From Saccopteryx bilineata (taxonomy: Eukaryota; Chordata; Mammalia; Chiroptera; Emballonuridae), in NCBI RefSeq assembly GCF_036850765.1, contig NC_089493.1, positions 13,827,632 through 13,891,631 on the forward strand: a stretch of 64,000 nt of DNA, read 5' to 3'. A program made the position numbers and the translations under genes. The notes beneath the pieces are model-generated. The model was not told the DNA's origin. It did no database searches and worked only from the letters and a program-made list of their open reading frames with translations. Within the stretch, counting starts at the first letter, position 1, and each line of letters begins with the position of its first letter. Positions 11,880 through 23,600 of the stretch are shown piece by piece.

Positions 11880-12244
11880 CTTTTTTTTTTTTTTTTTACT
11901 TTTTTTTATTTTAAGTGAGAGGAAGGGAGACATAGAGACAGACTCCTGCATGCAGTCTGACTGGAATCCACCCGGCAAGCTCCCTACAGGGTGATGCTCT
12001 GCCCATCTTGCGCTGTTGTTCGGCAACTGAGTTATTTTTACTACCTGAGATGGGGCTGCCTGGAGCCATCCTCAGCTCTCGAGGCCAACTTGCTTGAACC
12101 AATCAAGCCATGGCTGTGGGAGGGGATGAAAGAGGGGAGGGGAAAGGGTGGAGAAGCAGATGGTTGCTTGTGCCCTGACCGGGAATCAAATCCAGGACCT
12201 CTACATGCCAGCTGATGTTCTACCACAAAGCCAACCAGCCAGGG
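11880..12244 (-). mobile_element. Family 1 SINE, older copy, antisense
   Basis: Poly(T) followed by the reverse complement of the family 1 body, ending 'ccaaccagccagggc'. It is flanked by gccacagtcac at 11869-11879 and about 12244-12254. It is more diverged than the copy at 6890. Confidence 0.88.
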
Positions 12245-12254
12245 CCACAGTCAC

Positions 12255-12628
12255 TTTAATAATAATCTGGGCCATGATTTCTTGGTTCAACTCTATACTT
12301 AAGCAGAGGGAAATCTCTACCAGTCCAGAAAAAGAAGAAATAGTCAAAATCTATTAGAAGTCAAGGTTTTATTGCCTACTGAGTTGTGTAGTTTGCATTT
12401 TTATAACATAATTTTGAACTAAAATAGTGATGTATGACCACTTTAATTTTTATTGACCCGTCCAAGAAAATGAATGGCTAAAAGAGGGATAGATGTGACT
12501 TGTGCAGGTTTTGTGGGGAAAATTATTAATGCTCTTATTCTTCTGGCTTTACCTGTATGCCCAAGACAGCACAAGGCACTGCTGAATGCAGTGCCTAGTC
12601 CAGGGTAAGAACTCATACATGTCAGTAT
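12255..12628. other. No gene recognised
   Basis: Unique-looking AT-rich stretch between two SINEs. Confidence 0.4.
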
Positions 12629-12646
12629 AAGAATGTAAAGTCATGG

Positions 12647-13020
12647 GCCCTGGCCGGTTGGCTCAGCGGTAGAGCGTTGGCCTGGCGTGCGGGGGACCCG
12701 GGTTCGATTCCCGACCAGGGCACATAGGAGAATCGCCCATTTGCTTCTCCACCCCCCCCACCCCCCCTCCTTCCTCTCTGTCTCTCTCTTCCCCTCCTGC
12801 AGCCAAGGCTCCATTGGAGCAAAGATGGCCCGGGCGCTGGGGATGGCTCCTTGGCCTCTGCCCCAGGCGCTAGAGTGGCTCTGGTCGCGGCAGAGCATTG
12901 CCCCCTGGTGGGCAGAACGTCACCCCTGGTGGGCATGCCGGGTGGATCCTGGTTGGGCGCATGCGGGAGTCTGTCTGACTATCTCTCCCCGTTTCCAGCT
13001 TCAGAAAAATACAAAAAAAA
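12647..13020 (+). mobile_element. Family 1 SINE, young copy
   Basis: Full-length, with A box at 12659-12669, a perfect B box (ggttcgattcc) at 12701-12711, and the tail 'cagcttcagaaaaatac' plus A-run. It is flanked by an exact 18-base duplication (aagaatgtaaagtcatgg) at 12629-12646 and 13021-13038. Confidence 0.95.
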
Positions 13021-13038
13021 AAGAATGTAAAGTCATGG

Positions 13039-13440
13039 CCCACAGGAACATACATGGCTAACTTAGGCTGGGTGTGAAGTCGCAGGGCATGGTGTGGCTG
13101 GCTGCAAACTGGGGAGCCCTCAAGTTGCCTAAAGGCATTCATGTCTAAAAAATTGAAACCCACCATGCTGGCCCAGCAGAGGCGTGTCTAGTGATTCAGT
13201 ACTGGCCCTAGCTTGTGTTTTAGTTCTCTGAATTCTGCCTGTTCCTGGTCACATTTCCTCCTTCTCACTCTTCTTCCTCCCACCACCAACCACCTGTATT
13301 CCAGGCTGCTTGCTGCCTCAGACAAAAGCTGTAATCGAGAAATTTCTACCTCATTTCAAAGAACAACATTAACAAAACTGCACCTGTGTTTCAGGGTTTG
13401 CTTACATCTGAACCAAGCATCACTTAAAACACTTTTATTA
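13039..13440. other. No gene recognised
   Basis: Unique-looking; the open frame 13213-13578 has no recognisable domain. Confidence 0.4.
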
Positions 13441-14235
13441 AACTCTTCAGTCTTTGTTAGTTTTTATATTATGTATATATCTATTACATGCTTTTTATGT
13501 AAAACTTCTGAAAATATAGAAATAAGGTACAATGTGTTCCTTCCATTCCCCTGTCAGCTGCTCCCGTTCTCCAGGTAAATGCTATCACCTGTTTGGTGTG
13601 TATGCATCTAGATTTTTTTCTGAGCGCATAAACTAACATATGCATGCACATACTTACATAATAGATTATAATCTTATTAAAATGCTACTCCCATACCATT
13701 CTGTAGGTTGTCTTTTCATATAATATACACAAATTTTTTTCTTCTTTTTCAAGTGAAAGAAAGGGAGATAGAGAGACAGACTTCCACATGCTCCCCAACT
13801 GGGGTCCGCCCAGTGGCCCCTGTCTGGGGCCGATGCTCTGCCTATCTGGGGCCATGCTCACAACCGAACTATTTTTAACACCTGAGGCAGAGGGTCAATG
13901 GAGCCATCCTCAGTGCCTGGGGCTGATGTGTTGGCACCAATCGAACCATGGCTGTGGTGAGGGAAAAGGGGGGGGCAGGGGGAGGAGAGGGAAAGCAGAC
14001 AGTCACTTCTCCTGTGTGCCCTGGCCAGGACTCAAACCTGGGATATCCACACACCTGGCTGATTCTCTATGACTGAGCCAACTGGTCAGGGCCACAATTT
14101 TTTTAATAGTATAATTATATTGTATTCTTTGAAACTATTCTTTCAGCAGTTTATCAGTGTATAATAATAATTTACCAACCACTCCCTCTCAGTGACATTT
14201 AAATTGTTTCCAGCTTTTCGGCTATTTTTCTGCCC
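13440..14235 (+). mobile_element. Old LINE-like 3' relic interrupted by a SINE
   Basis: Diverged sequence ('gtaaatgctatcacctgtttggtg'-type layout, then 'cattctgtaggttg') resembling a common mammalian L1M-type 3' region. It continues on the far side of the SINE at 13742-14092. A related block occurs at 15195-15325 ('gcccgggcaaagggcatgca'). Confidence 0.35.
13742..14092 (-). mobile_element. Family 1 SINE, older copy, antisense
   Basis: Reverse complement of the family 1 body, ending 'ccaactggtcagggc'. It is flanked by 'cacaaattttttt' (from 13738) and 'cacaattttttt' (from 14093). Several internal mutations. Confidence 0.85.
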
Positions 14236-14269
14236 TTACTCAGCTCTCTGCATGGATGAGTGATAGGCA

Positions 14270-15170
14270 TCTCTATTCTCAAATTTAAACTCCCAGTCTT
14301 CTCGTCCAAACCTGCTTCTCTTAACAGTTTTCCCATCTTAACTAATGGTCACCCCCTCTTTTGTGTTGCTTGTGCTCAAAACCTTGGAGTCACCCAAGTT
14401 TCCTTCTTTTTCTTCTCCTTCACATCCATCGTGTCTGCACTTCTCAGCATCTCCACTGCAGCACCCCTGTCCAAGCCGCCCGCACCAGCTCGTCCGCCAA
14501 CCCAGCCCCATGCTCTCTGCCTTTGCTCAGGGTTCTGTTCTCAACCCATGGGACCCTTTTCAAATGTGCATCAGGTCAGGCCTCTCTTCCACTCCCGACC
14601 CTCCAGTGACTTCTTATCCACTTGCATAAAAGCCAAGGTCCTTACAGTGGTCAACAGGGCCTTAAATAATCTGCCCCCCTCCTTTGTTTCCTTCCCCACC
14701 ACCACCACCCAGCCTCATCTGCATTCTCCTACTAGCTCGTACGGCTCCAGCCACATTGCCTTCTCGCTTTTCCTCAAACATGCCAGGTGTGTTCCTGCCT
14801 CGGGGCCTTTGCACACACTCTGTCTTCTGTCAGCAGTGCTCTTCACCCCCAGATCTGCACAGGCTTGGTTCTGAACGCTTTCATGTGTTTGCTCAATCAT
14901 CCCCTTCTCAGCGAGGGCTTCCCCGGCCATGGCATTTATGAAGAACACATTTCCTAGCCTTTTCTACCTTCCTTCTTCATCATACTTATCACCATCTAAT
15001 ATTCTTACAATAAAGATTACATTTTATTTTGTTTATTATCAGTCTCAACCCCTCAGCAGGGGCAGGAAATTTGTCTGTTTGGGTCGGCTGAATCTTCAGC
15101 ACCTGGGAGAGCGCCCGCCTCACAGCAGGCTCTTAACCGCTACTTCTGGAATGAACAAATGCTACTGATG
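14270..15170 (+). mobile_element. L2 LINE 3' portion
   Basis: Sense L2: 'accttggagtcaccca', 'aagccaaggtccttaca', 'ttgccttctcgct', 'ggggcctttgcacac' and, at the end, 'ttatcaccatctaatattctta' and 'cagcacctgggag' match the order of the L2 3' region. The 204-codon frame at 14260-14874 is an accident of this relic. Confidence 0.75.
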
Positions 15171-15321
15171 TTTCAGCAGTGAGCATTGATGTGCACATTT
15201 GCTCACATATGGGGCCATGTTGTCAAGATGAATTATTAGAGGTATAATTGCCCGGGCAAAGGGCATGCATATTTTAGATGTAATAGATGTTGCCAAATTG
15301 CTTTCCAACAAGGTTATACCT

Positions 15322-15325
<4 letters not shown>

Positions 15326-15364
<39 letters not shown>
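15326..15364 (+). repeat. (GT)n microsatellite
   Basis: An uninterrupted dinucleotide run of about 19 units. Confidence 0.97.
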
Positions 15365-15365
<1 letters not shown>

Positions 15366-15369
15366 TTGT

Positions 15370-16710
15370 TCTTGTGAAAAGATGCATTGTTAAAAAGAGA
15401 ACTTAACCTGGATGTAGGAGTGAGAGTCCAAGTGAAACGGACTTTTTAATTCAGGGATTCTTGATCTGGGATCTTTGAACGCAGACCTCTAATAGATATT
15501 TAGCATCCTTTTAAACTAGAAATGTTGGCATCAAAGCATAGTCATTTTAGCAGTATCTGTGACTTTCTCACTAATAGAAACCACAGATGTTTCTGGCTCA
15601 TAATACAAATGTTGTGGACACCTTGAGTTTCCGTTCCCCCTCTTCACTGGTTCAAACTCACAGCGACCCGTTCTCCCCCGAACGCTCCCTTCCCTTTCCC
15701 CACCGCCAGCACACGGTGCGCCACTGGGTCTTCGTATTTCGCTGTGTTAATAAAGAAGCACCTTTAACACATTGTTGCTAATTTATTTTCTTAAATACTC
15801 TGATACCTGTTTCAATACAGTTGGTTTCATTCTGTGCATTTAAAATCAGAGTCTTTACTAAACTGCCACCAGGGCCCAAGGTGCTAAGACACTAAGAACT
15901 CTGTTCATCGAAGGCGCTGCTGTTCGTTTGGAAGGCGTGAGTTACCCATACAGGTAACCATCGGTGTCTGATAAAACTGAAGTGCCACAGAAGGTGAGTT
16001 TCAGAGCAGCAGGCCCAGTAACACTCCTCGCTCTCACGTCTTTCATCCATATATCCAGTGCATGTTTGTTCAGCACATCCCTGTGCTGCGCACCGTGCAG
16101 GGGTCCTGGGAACCGAAGGGGAAGATCTGAGGACCGTAGCTCACCACAGAATGTTCACAGCGATCTAACCCCAGGCTGGGCATCAGTGACGCCCGTCAGA
16201 ACCGCCTGCCCAGAGCCTTTGCTCCCTCCTCCGCCCACCACTGCCGCTTGCGGGGCTTGGGCCTTGCTCCTGGCTTTCTTTTCTGTCCATGTTTTCTCCC
16301 TGGGTGATCTCATGTAGAGTTGTCACATTGAAATGTCTTTGAATTCCAAAGTTACACCTGTAGACCAGATCTGTCCCTAAAGTCCAGACTCAGCTGTATC
16401 AGCCATCTCTATTTGGCTGCCTCGTAACATCTCAAGAGTAACACATCCAAATGTATTCCCCCCCAGCTCCTTCGGCAAGTGGCGTCACCTCTCCCGCACT
16501 GACTCAAGCTAAAACTCGCCCTGGGATCTTCCTTCGAACCTCCCTGTCCCTTACTCGCCTCCCCCCATCCCACATCCCTAATCCGTCAGGAAGGGAAGTA
16601 CCACTGGTTCTATATTCATCATACCTTATGACATTGCTGCCCAGAGGGTGGTCTGTGGGCTGGTGCTGGTCCATGACCTGTTTTTTATTGATTCGTGACA
16701 AGTTAGGTGT
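15370..16710. other. No gene recognised
   Basis: Moderately G+C-rich in places (15650-15720, 16100-16260). Open frames are short and lack domains. Confidence 0.4.
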
Positions 16711-16727
16711 AGAAATGGAGAGTAGTC

Positions 16728-16847
16728 GCCTGACCTGTGGTGGCACAGTGGATAAAGCGTCGACCTGGAACGCTGAGGTCGCTGGTTCAAAACTCTGCAC
16801 TTGTCTGGTCAAGGCACATATGGGAGTTGATGCTTCCTGCTTCTCCC

Positions 16848-16891
<44 letters not shown>

Positions 16892-16930
16892 ATTCTCTCT
16901 CCTCTCTAAAATGAATAAATTAAAAAAAAA
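16728..16930 (+). mobile_element. Family 2 SINE
   Basis: It starts 'gcctgacctgtggtggcac', followed by the 'caaggcacatatgggagttg' block, a long (CT)n stretch and an A-rich tail. 'agaaatggag' occurs at 16711-16720 and 16931-16940 as an imperfect target-site duplication. Confidence 0.88.
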
Positions 16931-17267
16931 AGAAATGGAGTGTAAGTATTAGAACAGAGGCTGGGAACCTATGGCTCACGAGCCAGATGTGGCTCTTTTG
17001 ATGGCTGCATCTGGCTCGCAGACAAATCTTTAATAAAAAAATAATAACGTTAAAAATATAAAACATTCTCATGTATTATAATCCATTCACTTCCTACCGC
17101 TCATGTTCAAAGTTGCGGGTGGCTGGAGCCAATCACAGCTGTCCCCTGGGACAACACCAAATTTTTATTGGATAATGTGTAATGTACATGGGTCCTTGTG
17201 AGGTCAGGAAGTAAACTTCCCTCCTTTTAATCAAGTAGTCAGCTAGCTAATTGCAGAAACCCTTTTG

Positions 17268-19664
17268 ATGAAGAAGATAGCTAAAAGAAAAAAAGATGAG
17301 GAGTATCGTACTTTTCAGCAGGAATGGACAGAGGAATTCGCCTTTGTGGAGAGAGCAGGTTCTGCAGTGTGTCTAATATGCAATGATAAAATTGCATCCA
17401 TGAAACAGTCAAATATAAAGCGGCACTTCGACACATGCCATAGTACATTTGCATCGAAATATCCAGCGGGGGACAGCAGGAAGAAAGCATGTAAAGAGCT
17501 ACTGTGCAGAGTGCAAGCTAGTCAGCAGCAACTCCATGTTTGGATCCAACAAGGTGACTGGAATTTGGCTAGCTTTGCTGGTGCTTTAGCAATTGTGAGA
17601 AACGGAAAGCCATTCACAGACGGGGAGTATGCCAAAACATTCATGCTTGATGTTGCCAATGAACTTTTTGACGACTTTTCTGATAAAGACAAGATAATCA
17701 AACAAATAAAAGACATGCCTCTGTTGGCAAGAACTGTTCACAATCGTACCATCATGATGGCAAATCAAATTGAGGCAACACAAGTGAAGGACATAAATGC
17801 AGCACCATTCTTTTCTCTCACTTTGGATGAGTCAACAGATGTAAGCCATTTATCCCAGTTCAGCATGATTACAAGGTATGCTGTCGGTGACACACTACGT
17901 GAGGAAAGTCTTGCTGTTTTCCCTATGAAAGAGACAACAAGAGGGGAGGATTTATTCAAGTCTTTCACTGAGTTCGCTAAAAAAAAAAATCTACAGATGG
18001 ATAAGCTTATTTCGGTGTGTACTGATGGTGTTCCGTGCATGGTGGGGAAAAACAGAGGATTCATAGCGCTTCCTTGTGAACATGAAAAGAGACCCATCCT
18101 AAGTTTTCACTGCATCCTACATCAGGAGGCGCTTTGTGCTCAAATGTGTGGCGAGTGGCTTGGTGAGGTGATGTCACTGGTCATTCAGGTGGTCAACTTT
18201 ATTATTGCCCGAGCTTTAAATGATCGCCAGTTTAAAACACTGCTGGATGAAGTTGGGAATAATTATCCTGGTCTGCTTCTGCACAGCAATGTGCGTTGGT
18301 TGTCAAGAGGGAAGGTGCTCAGCCATTTCACTGCTTGTCTGAGTGAAATCTGGACTTTTCTTGAAATGAAAAATGTTGAGCATCCTGAGTTAGCTAACAT
18401 TGAGTGGCTCCTGAAGTTCTACTATCTCATGGACATGACTGAACATCTGAACTAGCTCAATGTGAAAATGCAAGGCATTGGAAATACAGTCTTATCCCTT
18501 CAACAAGCAGTGTTTGCATTTGAAAACAAGGTGGAGCTCTTCATTGCCGACATTGAAACAGGTTGTTTACTATACTTTGAAAAACTGGGAGAGTTTAAAG
18601 ATGCATGCACAGCAAGTGACCCTGCTCAACATATTGATCTCCAGTAGCTAGCAGGCTTCACATCTAATCTCCTGCAGTCATTCAAAGTGCGCTTTGGAGA
18701 ATTTCGTTAGTGCACTCATCTTTTTTTTATTATTATTTTTTTTTTTTGTATTTTTCTGAAGCTGGAAACGGGGAGAGACAGACAGACTCCCGCATGCGCC
18801 CAACCAGGATCCACCCGGCACGCCCACCAGGGGTGACGCTCTGCCCACCAGGGGGCGATGCTCTGCCCCTCCAGGGCATCGCTCTGCCACGACCAGAGCC
18901 ACTCTAGCGCCTGGGGCAGAGGCCAAGGAGCCATCCCCAGCGCCCGGGCCACCTTTGCTCCAATGGAGCCTCGCTGCGGGAGGGGAAGAGAGAGACAGAG
19001 AGGAAGGAGAGGGGTAGGGGTGGAGAGGCAGATGGGCGCCTCTCCTGTGTGCCCTGGCCAGGAATCGAACCCGGGACCTCTGCACACCAGGCCGACGCTC
19101 TACCATTGAGCCAACCAGCCAGGGCCAGTGCACTCATCTTTTTAAGTTCATCACCCATCCACACGAGTGTGCAGTGGACAGCACCGACCTGAGTTACATC
19201 CCTGGGGTCTCTGTCAGAGATTTTGAGCTACTAGCTGCTGACCTGAAGACCTCAGACATGTGGGTGAATAAGTTCAAGTCACTGAATAAGTTCAAGTCAC
19301 TCCATTCAAGTCACTGAATGAAGATTTGGAAAGACTTGCACGACAGCAAGCAGAGTTGGCGAGCAAACACAAGTGGGGAGAAATGAAAAAACTTCAACCC
19401 GCGGACCAGCTGATTGTCAAAACTTGGAACGTGCTTCTCGTCTCATACCACACACTGCAGCGTGTGAGTATTGCTGTACTGACAATGTTTGGCTCTACAT
19501 ATGCACGTGAGCAGTCTTTCTCACATCTAAAGAACGTTAAGACCAACCTACAATCACATTTAAGGGATGGAAGTCTCAACGCCTGCATGAAGCTTAACCT
19601 TACCACGTATCAACCAGACTACAAAGCCATCAGCAAAACCATACAGCACCAGAAGTCGCATTAA
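17268..19664 (+). pseudogene. hAT transposase, broken
   Basis: A cut-and-paste transposase of the hAT superfamily, similar in style to the domesticated Charlie8-type domain of GTF2IRD2 and to ZBED-like proteins. From the ATG at 17268: a BED-type zinc finger (C35-X2-C38-X14-H53-X4-H58), a catalytic-core Asp in 'TLDESTD' (about residue 185), a second Asp in 'CTDGVPC', a 'CILHQE' motif, and the 'RWLSRG' motif typical of this group. The C-terminal dimerisation segment ('EQSFSHLKNVKTN') lies at 19326-19664. Damage: in-frame stops TAG at 18453, 18645 and 18708, a SINE insertion, and a small local duplication near 19262-19320 that disturbs the frame. The first 395 codons are open, so the copy is not ancient. 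Confidence 0.9.
18725..19127 (-). mobile_element. Family 1 SINE inside the hAT transposase, antisense
   Basis: Poly(T), then the reverse complement of the family 1 SINE ending 'ccaaccagccagggcc'. The sequence gtgcactcatcttttt flanks it at 18710 and 19128, so it inserted in the transposase coding region. Confidence 0.93.
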
Positions 19665-19890
19665 TGGTAAGAAGTACTTTATTCATCATTGATTAGCAAT
19701 AGCATAACAATGTTATTAAAAAGAATTCAGAGACTTATTGTACTTTAAAAGTGTTGGTCTTACATAAACTGCACACATTTACTTGTATTTAGTGTTAAAC
19801 ATATTGTATGGCTCTCATGGAATTACATTTTAAAATATGTGGCGTTCATGACTCTCTCAGCCAAAAAGGTTCCCGACCCCTGCATTAGAA

Positions 19891-21485
19891 GCTTGTATAA
19901 CAGTTTGAAGTTGTCGTGACGGCCAAGTTCACAATGGTGGACTCATCTCATTGAAGAGGGTGTAGACCACTCCAGTACCAGAAGGCTCAAATGACGAGTC
20001 CTCTGTGATGCAAGTTGCATAATAAATCATCATGTGCAGCAGGACTGTATTACCATGTGTGACATTTTATGATTGATTTGACAGGTGTACCTTAAAAGGG
20101 TAGGAAAATTAGTAGAAAATGTAAGCATTTATTTTTTATAACTTATATTACACATTTTCATTTCAAAATTATTTTTATTAACATTATTGGTTAATTGGGA
20201 GAATAAAGCTTTATATTAGTTATTTTTACCCTCACTTTACTGAAGGAAAGCTAGCCTCATGGAGTTTTTGTTGTTGGTTTTTGGAGATGTTTTCGAATAA
20301 CCAAGTGGGGAAGGTGGGAGCGATTCCGAAGGAACAAAGACCCAAGAGGTCACGTTGGTTTTCCTGCAACTCTGATCCCTCCCATCCTGAGTTCGGTGTG
20401 TAGCTGTCACGGATGCTGATGTCCTGCAAATAAAGTTCAGTTATTTGTAGTGACGTCCTGGCTACGAAGCAATAGAACCGTCCAATGCGTGGGACTTTCA
20501 CTTACAAAAATGAAGTGGAAATCCACAAGAATGTTTTGAAAGAAAGCATGTTGGGTTAAGAAGCTGACTGAAGCATATGTTCAGTATTTCACATAGAAAC
20601 ATGAAGGTGTTCCAGGCTTCTTAATAAGCTCACCAAGACCAAAACCCACACACAGCTGCCAGGACCGTGGTGAAGACAGTGTCGAAGGCATTTGCTTGGA
20701 AAGGTTGGGTGAATCGCAGCAAAGCAGGTGGCTCAATGCTACTTCCAGGGGCCCTAGCTCAGATGATTCAGGAACTGGCTAAGGACAGGTAAGACTAACT
20801 CACAGAGCGATCCAAGCTAGCCCGCTAGGGTGTCTACTGCAGCGTGATCATTTCACTTTATTCCTGTGTATGTGCGGTTGAGCCGCGATGGTGATAGGAA
20901 GGAAGAATCCCCATGTTAAGCTTTGTTGCTGCCAACCATAACTAAGTCTAAAGTGTATAAAACTATGAAGGACTACTTCGTCCGTCGACACACGTGGTGT
21001 AGCATTCCCATTTTGTGGAGGGGGTGTTCTGATGGTGCGGAACGCACCCGGGAGTTGGCAGCCCCGATGAAGGGCTCCCGTCAGGATGTAAATCACTGAT
21101 TCTCTCACGAGAAAAGTCCTGCGATGGAGACTGTTGGTGGAACTAAACAGGGGCTTAGCGGCGTTCTAAAAATCATGAGTTAGATGAAAGCCGGTGTGTT
21201 TAATTCTGGATTATTCTCGTGTTACGTGATCCTGCGGAAGGATCACAAACAGCTGCTAGTGTGTGCTGAAGTGTAATGATGATCAAGAAGACAAAAGTTT
21301 GAGAATGTTTGATCTCCAGAGCAATCCAGTGTTTCTGCAAAAGCTGGACAGTGTGCTCCTGGCTTGTTGAAGAAATAAATTGGACAAGCAGTACTCTTCT
21401 GTATCGAAGATCTTCAGTATTTTTCATGATCTCAGTACATTCACAAAAGGGAGAAGTACAACATGGTTTTCAATGGCAGATAAGA
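19891..21485. other. No gene recognised
   Basis: About 1.6 kb without a repeat or coding domain that I can identify. Open frames at 20232-20501 and 20848-21108 (minus) are short and anonymous. Confidence 0.4.
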
Positions 21486-21489
21486 TTAA

Positions 21490-21763
21490 CCCTTTGGATA
21501 ATGAGTTATTTTCATGCTTGCTGACCCCCAGGAGTGAGTTGTTTTTGTTTTTTTTTTCAAAAAATGAAATTAGTTCCAGTTCCAGGTTTATTAACTTAAA
21601 ATCATGTTGGTTTGATAACCAATTTATGGGAACAAGAAGAATATACATTTGCCTTTTTTTAATGTTGCCTTACACAGTTTTAAAATAAAAATTTTTGTAA
21701 GATCGTACTCTGAATGGTCAGGAGGCACAAGGACATACATGAACGTTCGTACTACTCAAAAGG
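21490..21763. mobile_element. piggyBac-like MITE
   Basis: A 274-base segment flanked by TTAA at 21486-21489 and 21764-21767. The ends are imperfect inverted repeats: ccctttggataatgag on the left; cctttttgag-type on the right, read in reverse complement as ccttttgagtagtacg. TTAA duplication and CCC/CCT starts are hallmarks of piggyBac elements, which are young in some bats. No transposase is encoded. Confidence 0.6.
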
Positions 21764-21798
21764 TTAAAGGGGAAAACGAAAATTAGAAGCTTGGAAGA

Positions 21799-21986
21799 GC
21801 CTGACCTGTGGTGGCGCAGTGGATAAAGAAAGCATCAACCTGGAACGCTGAGGTCGCTGGTCTAAATCCCTGGGTTTGCCCAGTCAAGGCACATACAGGA
21901 AGCAACTGCTATGATTAGATGCTTCGTGCTTCTCCCCTCTCTTTTTCTCTCTCTCCTCCTTTCTCCAAAAATTAATAAATAAAAAA
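21799..21986 (+). mobile_element. Family 2 SINE
   Basis: Head 'gcctgacctgtggtggcgc', a diverged middle and a short A-rich tail. It is flanked by agaagcttg at 21785-21793 and 21987-21995. Confidence 0.87.
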
Positions 21987-21999
21987 AGAAGCTTGTGAG

Positions 22000-23600
22000 A
22001 AAAGTTTCTACAGATTATTATGACACGTTTCATAATTCAACAATTATCAGTGACACAGGTGGTGATTTTGATATTGCACACCTGTGCAAAGTTATCACAA
22101 AACACCTTAGAGTTTGATAAAGCATTTCAAATTTTATTTTCCATCAAAAGAAGATCTATCTCTGTGTAAAAAAATAATGCATGGATCCAGACTCCATTTG
22201 TTTCATCAAAAGATAATTTAAATTGAACTGTGACTTACAGGCTACATTGCTTGAACTGACTTCTAGTGAAAAAGGCTTTAAAAACATAGTAGCACTTTCT
22301 CCACTTTCGATAAAGCTTACAAATGAATAAACTGAACTCACTGAAATTGCTCTAAAATCTCTTCTTCCATTCCATTCTATGAGACTGGCCCCTCCCTTCC
22401 TCCCTCCCTCCCTCCCTCTTTTCCTTCCTTTCTTCTCTTCTTCTTCTTCTTCTTCTTATTATTATTACTATTAAAATAAAACAGTTTAGATATACATTAT
22501 CCCCCTACAAGTAGCCTTGTTGGCATCTCATCTAGAGTAGTTAAATTATCAATCAAGAAGCAAGTCAGTTTGTCACATTAAAAACTTTAAATATGTATAT
22601 ACACTGTGCCCATTCAAAGAGCATCTATAGACATTTCATATCGGGATTCATTTTTTCCCCCTCAAAATGAAAAAAAAAAGTGTAATAGTGAGCCTATATA
22701 TCAATTCTCTGTGTGCATACTTTCAGCGAATGAAAACCATGCACAATTTCATACTTCTTTTCCCTGTTATATTTACCCTGATAATATTTATTGCAGTATA
22801 ATTTCTTGTTTGTTGAACTAATAATACAAAATTATAGTTTTTATCTTGTGTGTCTTTTCATTTTGCCTTTCTAGTAATTCATTTTTATTAATTTTTACAA
22901 AGTATCAGTTTGCAACAGACTGGAAAATATTTAACAGCATCCTTTACCACAGCGAATTTAAGCAGTGCTGACTTATGGGACTGAATATAAAGTGAGGCTT
23001 TCCTTGAACACTTAGCCCTCTAGGAAGAGTTAGTTCTCTTACGATGTCTCTCCGACTACCAAACATGCTCTCGGTTACTTTATTTTGAACAAGAAATAAG
23101 TGAGCCCGAAACAGCCTCATTCATTTCAAGGTTTTGATGCTTTCAGAGGTCACCTGATGAAACTGGCAAATAAAGGGGGATAGAAGTTAACACGGATTTC
23201 GTTTTCGGGCCCAGTCTTACAAATGTGTAATTTAAAAATCATTTAACAAGCAATGCGGTAAGTGGCTACATATTGGAGATCACAAATGTGTATCGGGGTA
23301 AATGGGAAAAAAAACAAAACACACCTTGTATAATGTTATGCAAATAGCTGGTAAGTGGCTTTAAGCAAAAAATTGCTAGTGTCACTAACAGGCATGGCAT
23401 TAGGAAGTCCTCTTTGCCAGACGACTCTAACCTACGTGAAGATGACATGCCTTGGAAAACAGTCAGTGTCTCAAGCTCTGAAAATAACAAAAGCATGTAT
23501 GTGAAGGTGTTTGTCAAGAATGCATAAAATTGCACGAGGTGTGACCATGGGGAAAGCAGCCCGTGTTGGTTGTGAAGCTGTGATTGCTCAGCCCGGAGCC
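22000..23600. other. No gene recognised
   Basis: AT-rich, with one pyrimidine microsatellite (22384-22476). No coding domain seen. Confidence 0.4.
22384..22476 (+). repeat. Pyrimidine microsatellite (CCCT/CTT/ATT)
   Basis: Successive runs of ccct, cttt, ctt and att units form a compound simple repeat. Confidence 0.9.

Larger units (their letters stand above)
16955..19882 (+). mobile_element. hAT DNA transposon with transposase pseudogene
   Basis: The 5' terminus cagaggctgggaacc and 3' terminus ggttcccgacccctg are imperfect inverted repeats. The flanking 8-mers tattagaa (16947-16954) and cattagaa (19883-19890) differ at one base, fitting the 8-bp duplication of hAT elements. The element contains a BED/hAT-type transposase gene and a later SINE (18725-19127). 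The ends match the short element at 57932-58635, which looks like its internal deletion derivative. Confidence 0.9.

Noticed and set aside
14260..14874. 204-codon open frame as a novel gene
   Set aside because: The sequence follows the order of an L2 3' portion; Pro/Ser-rich translation is a by-product.
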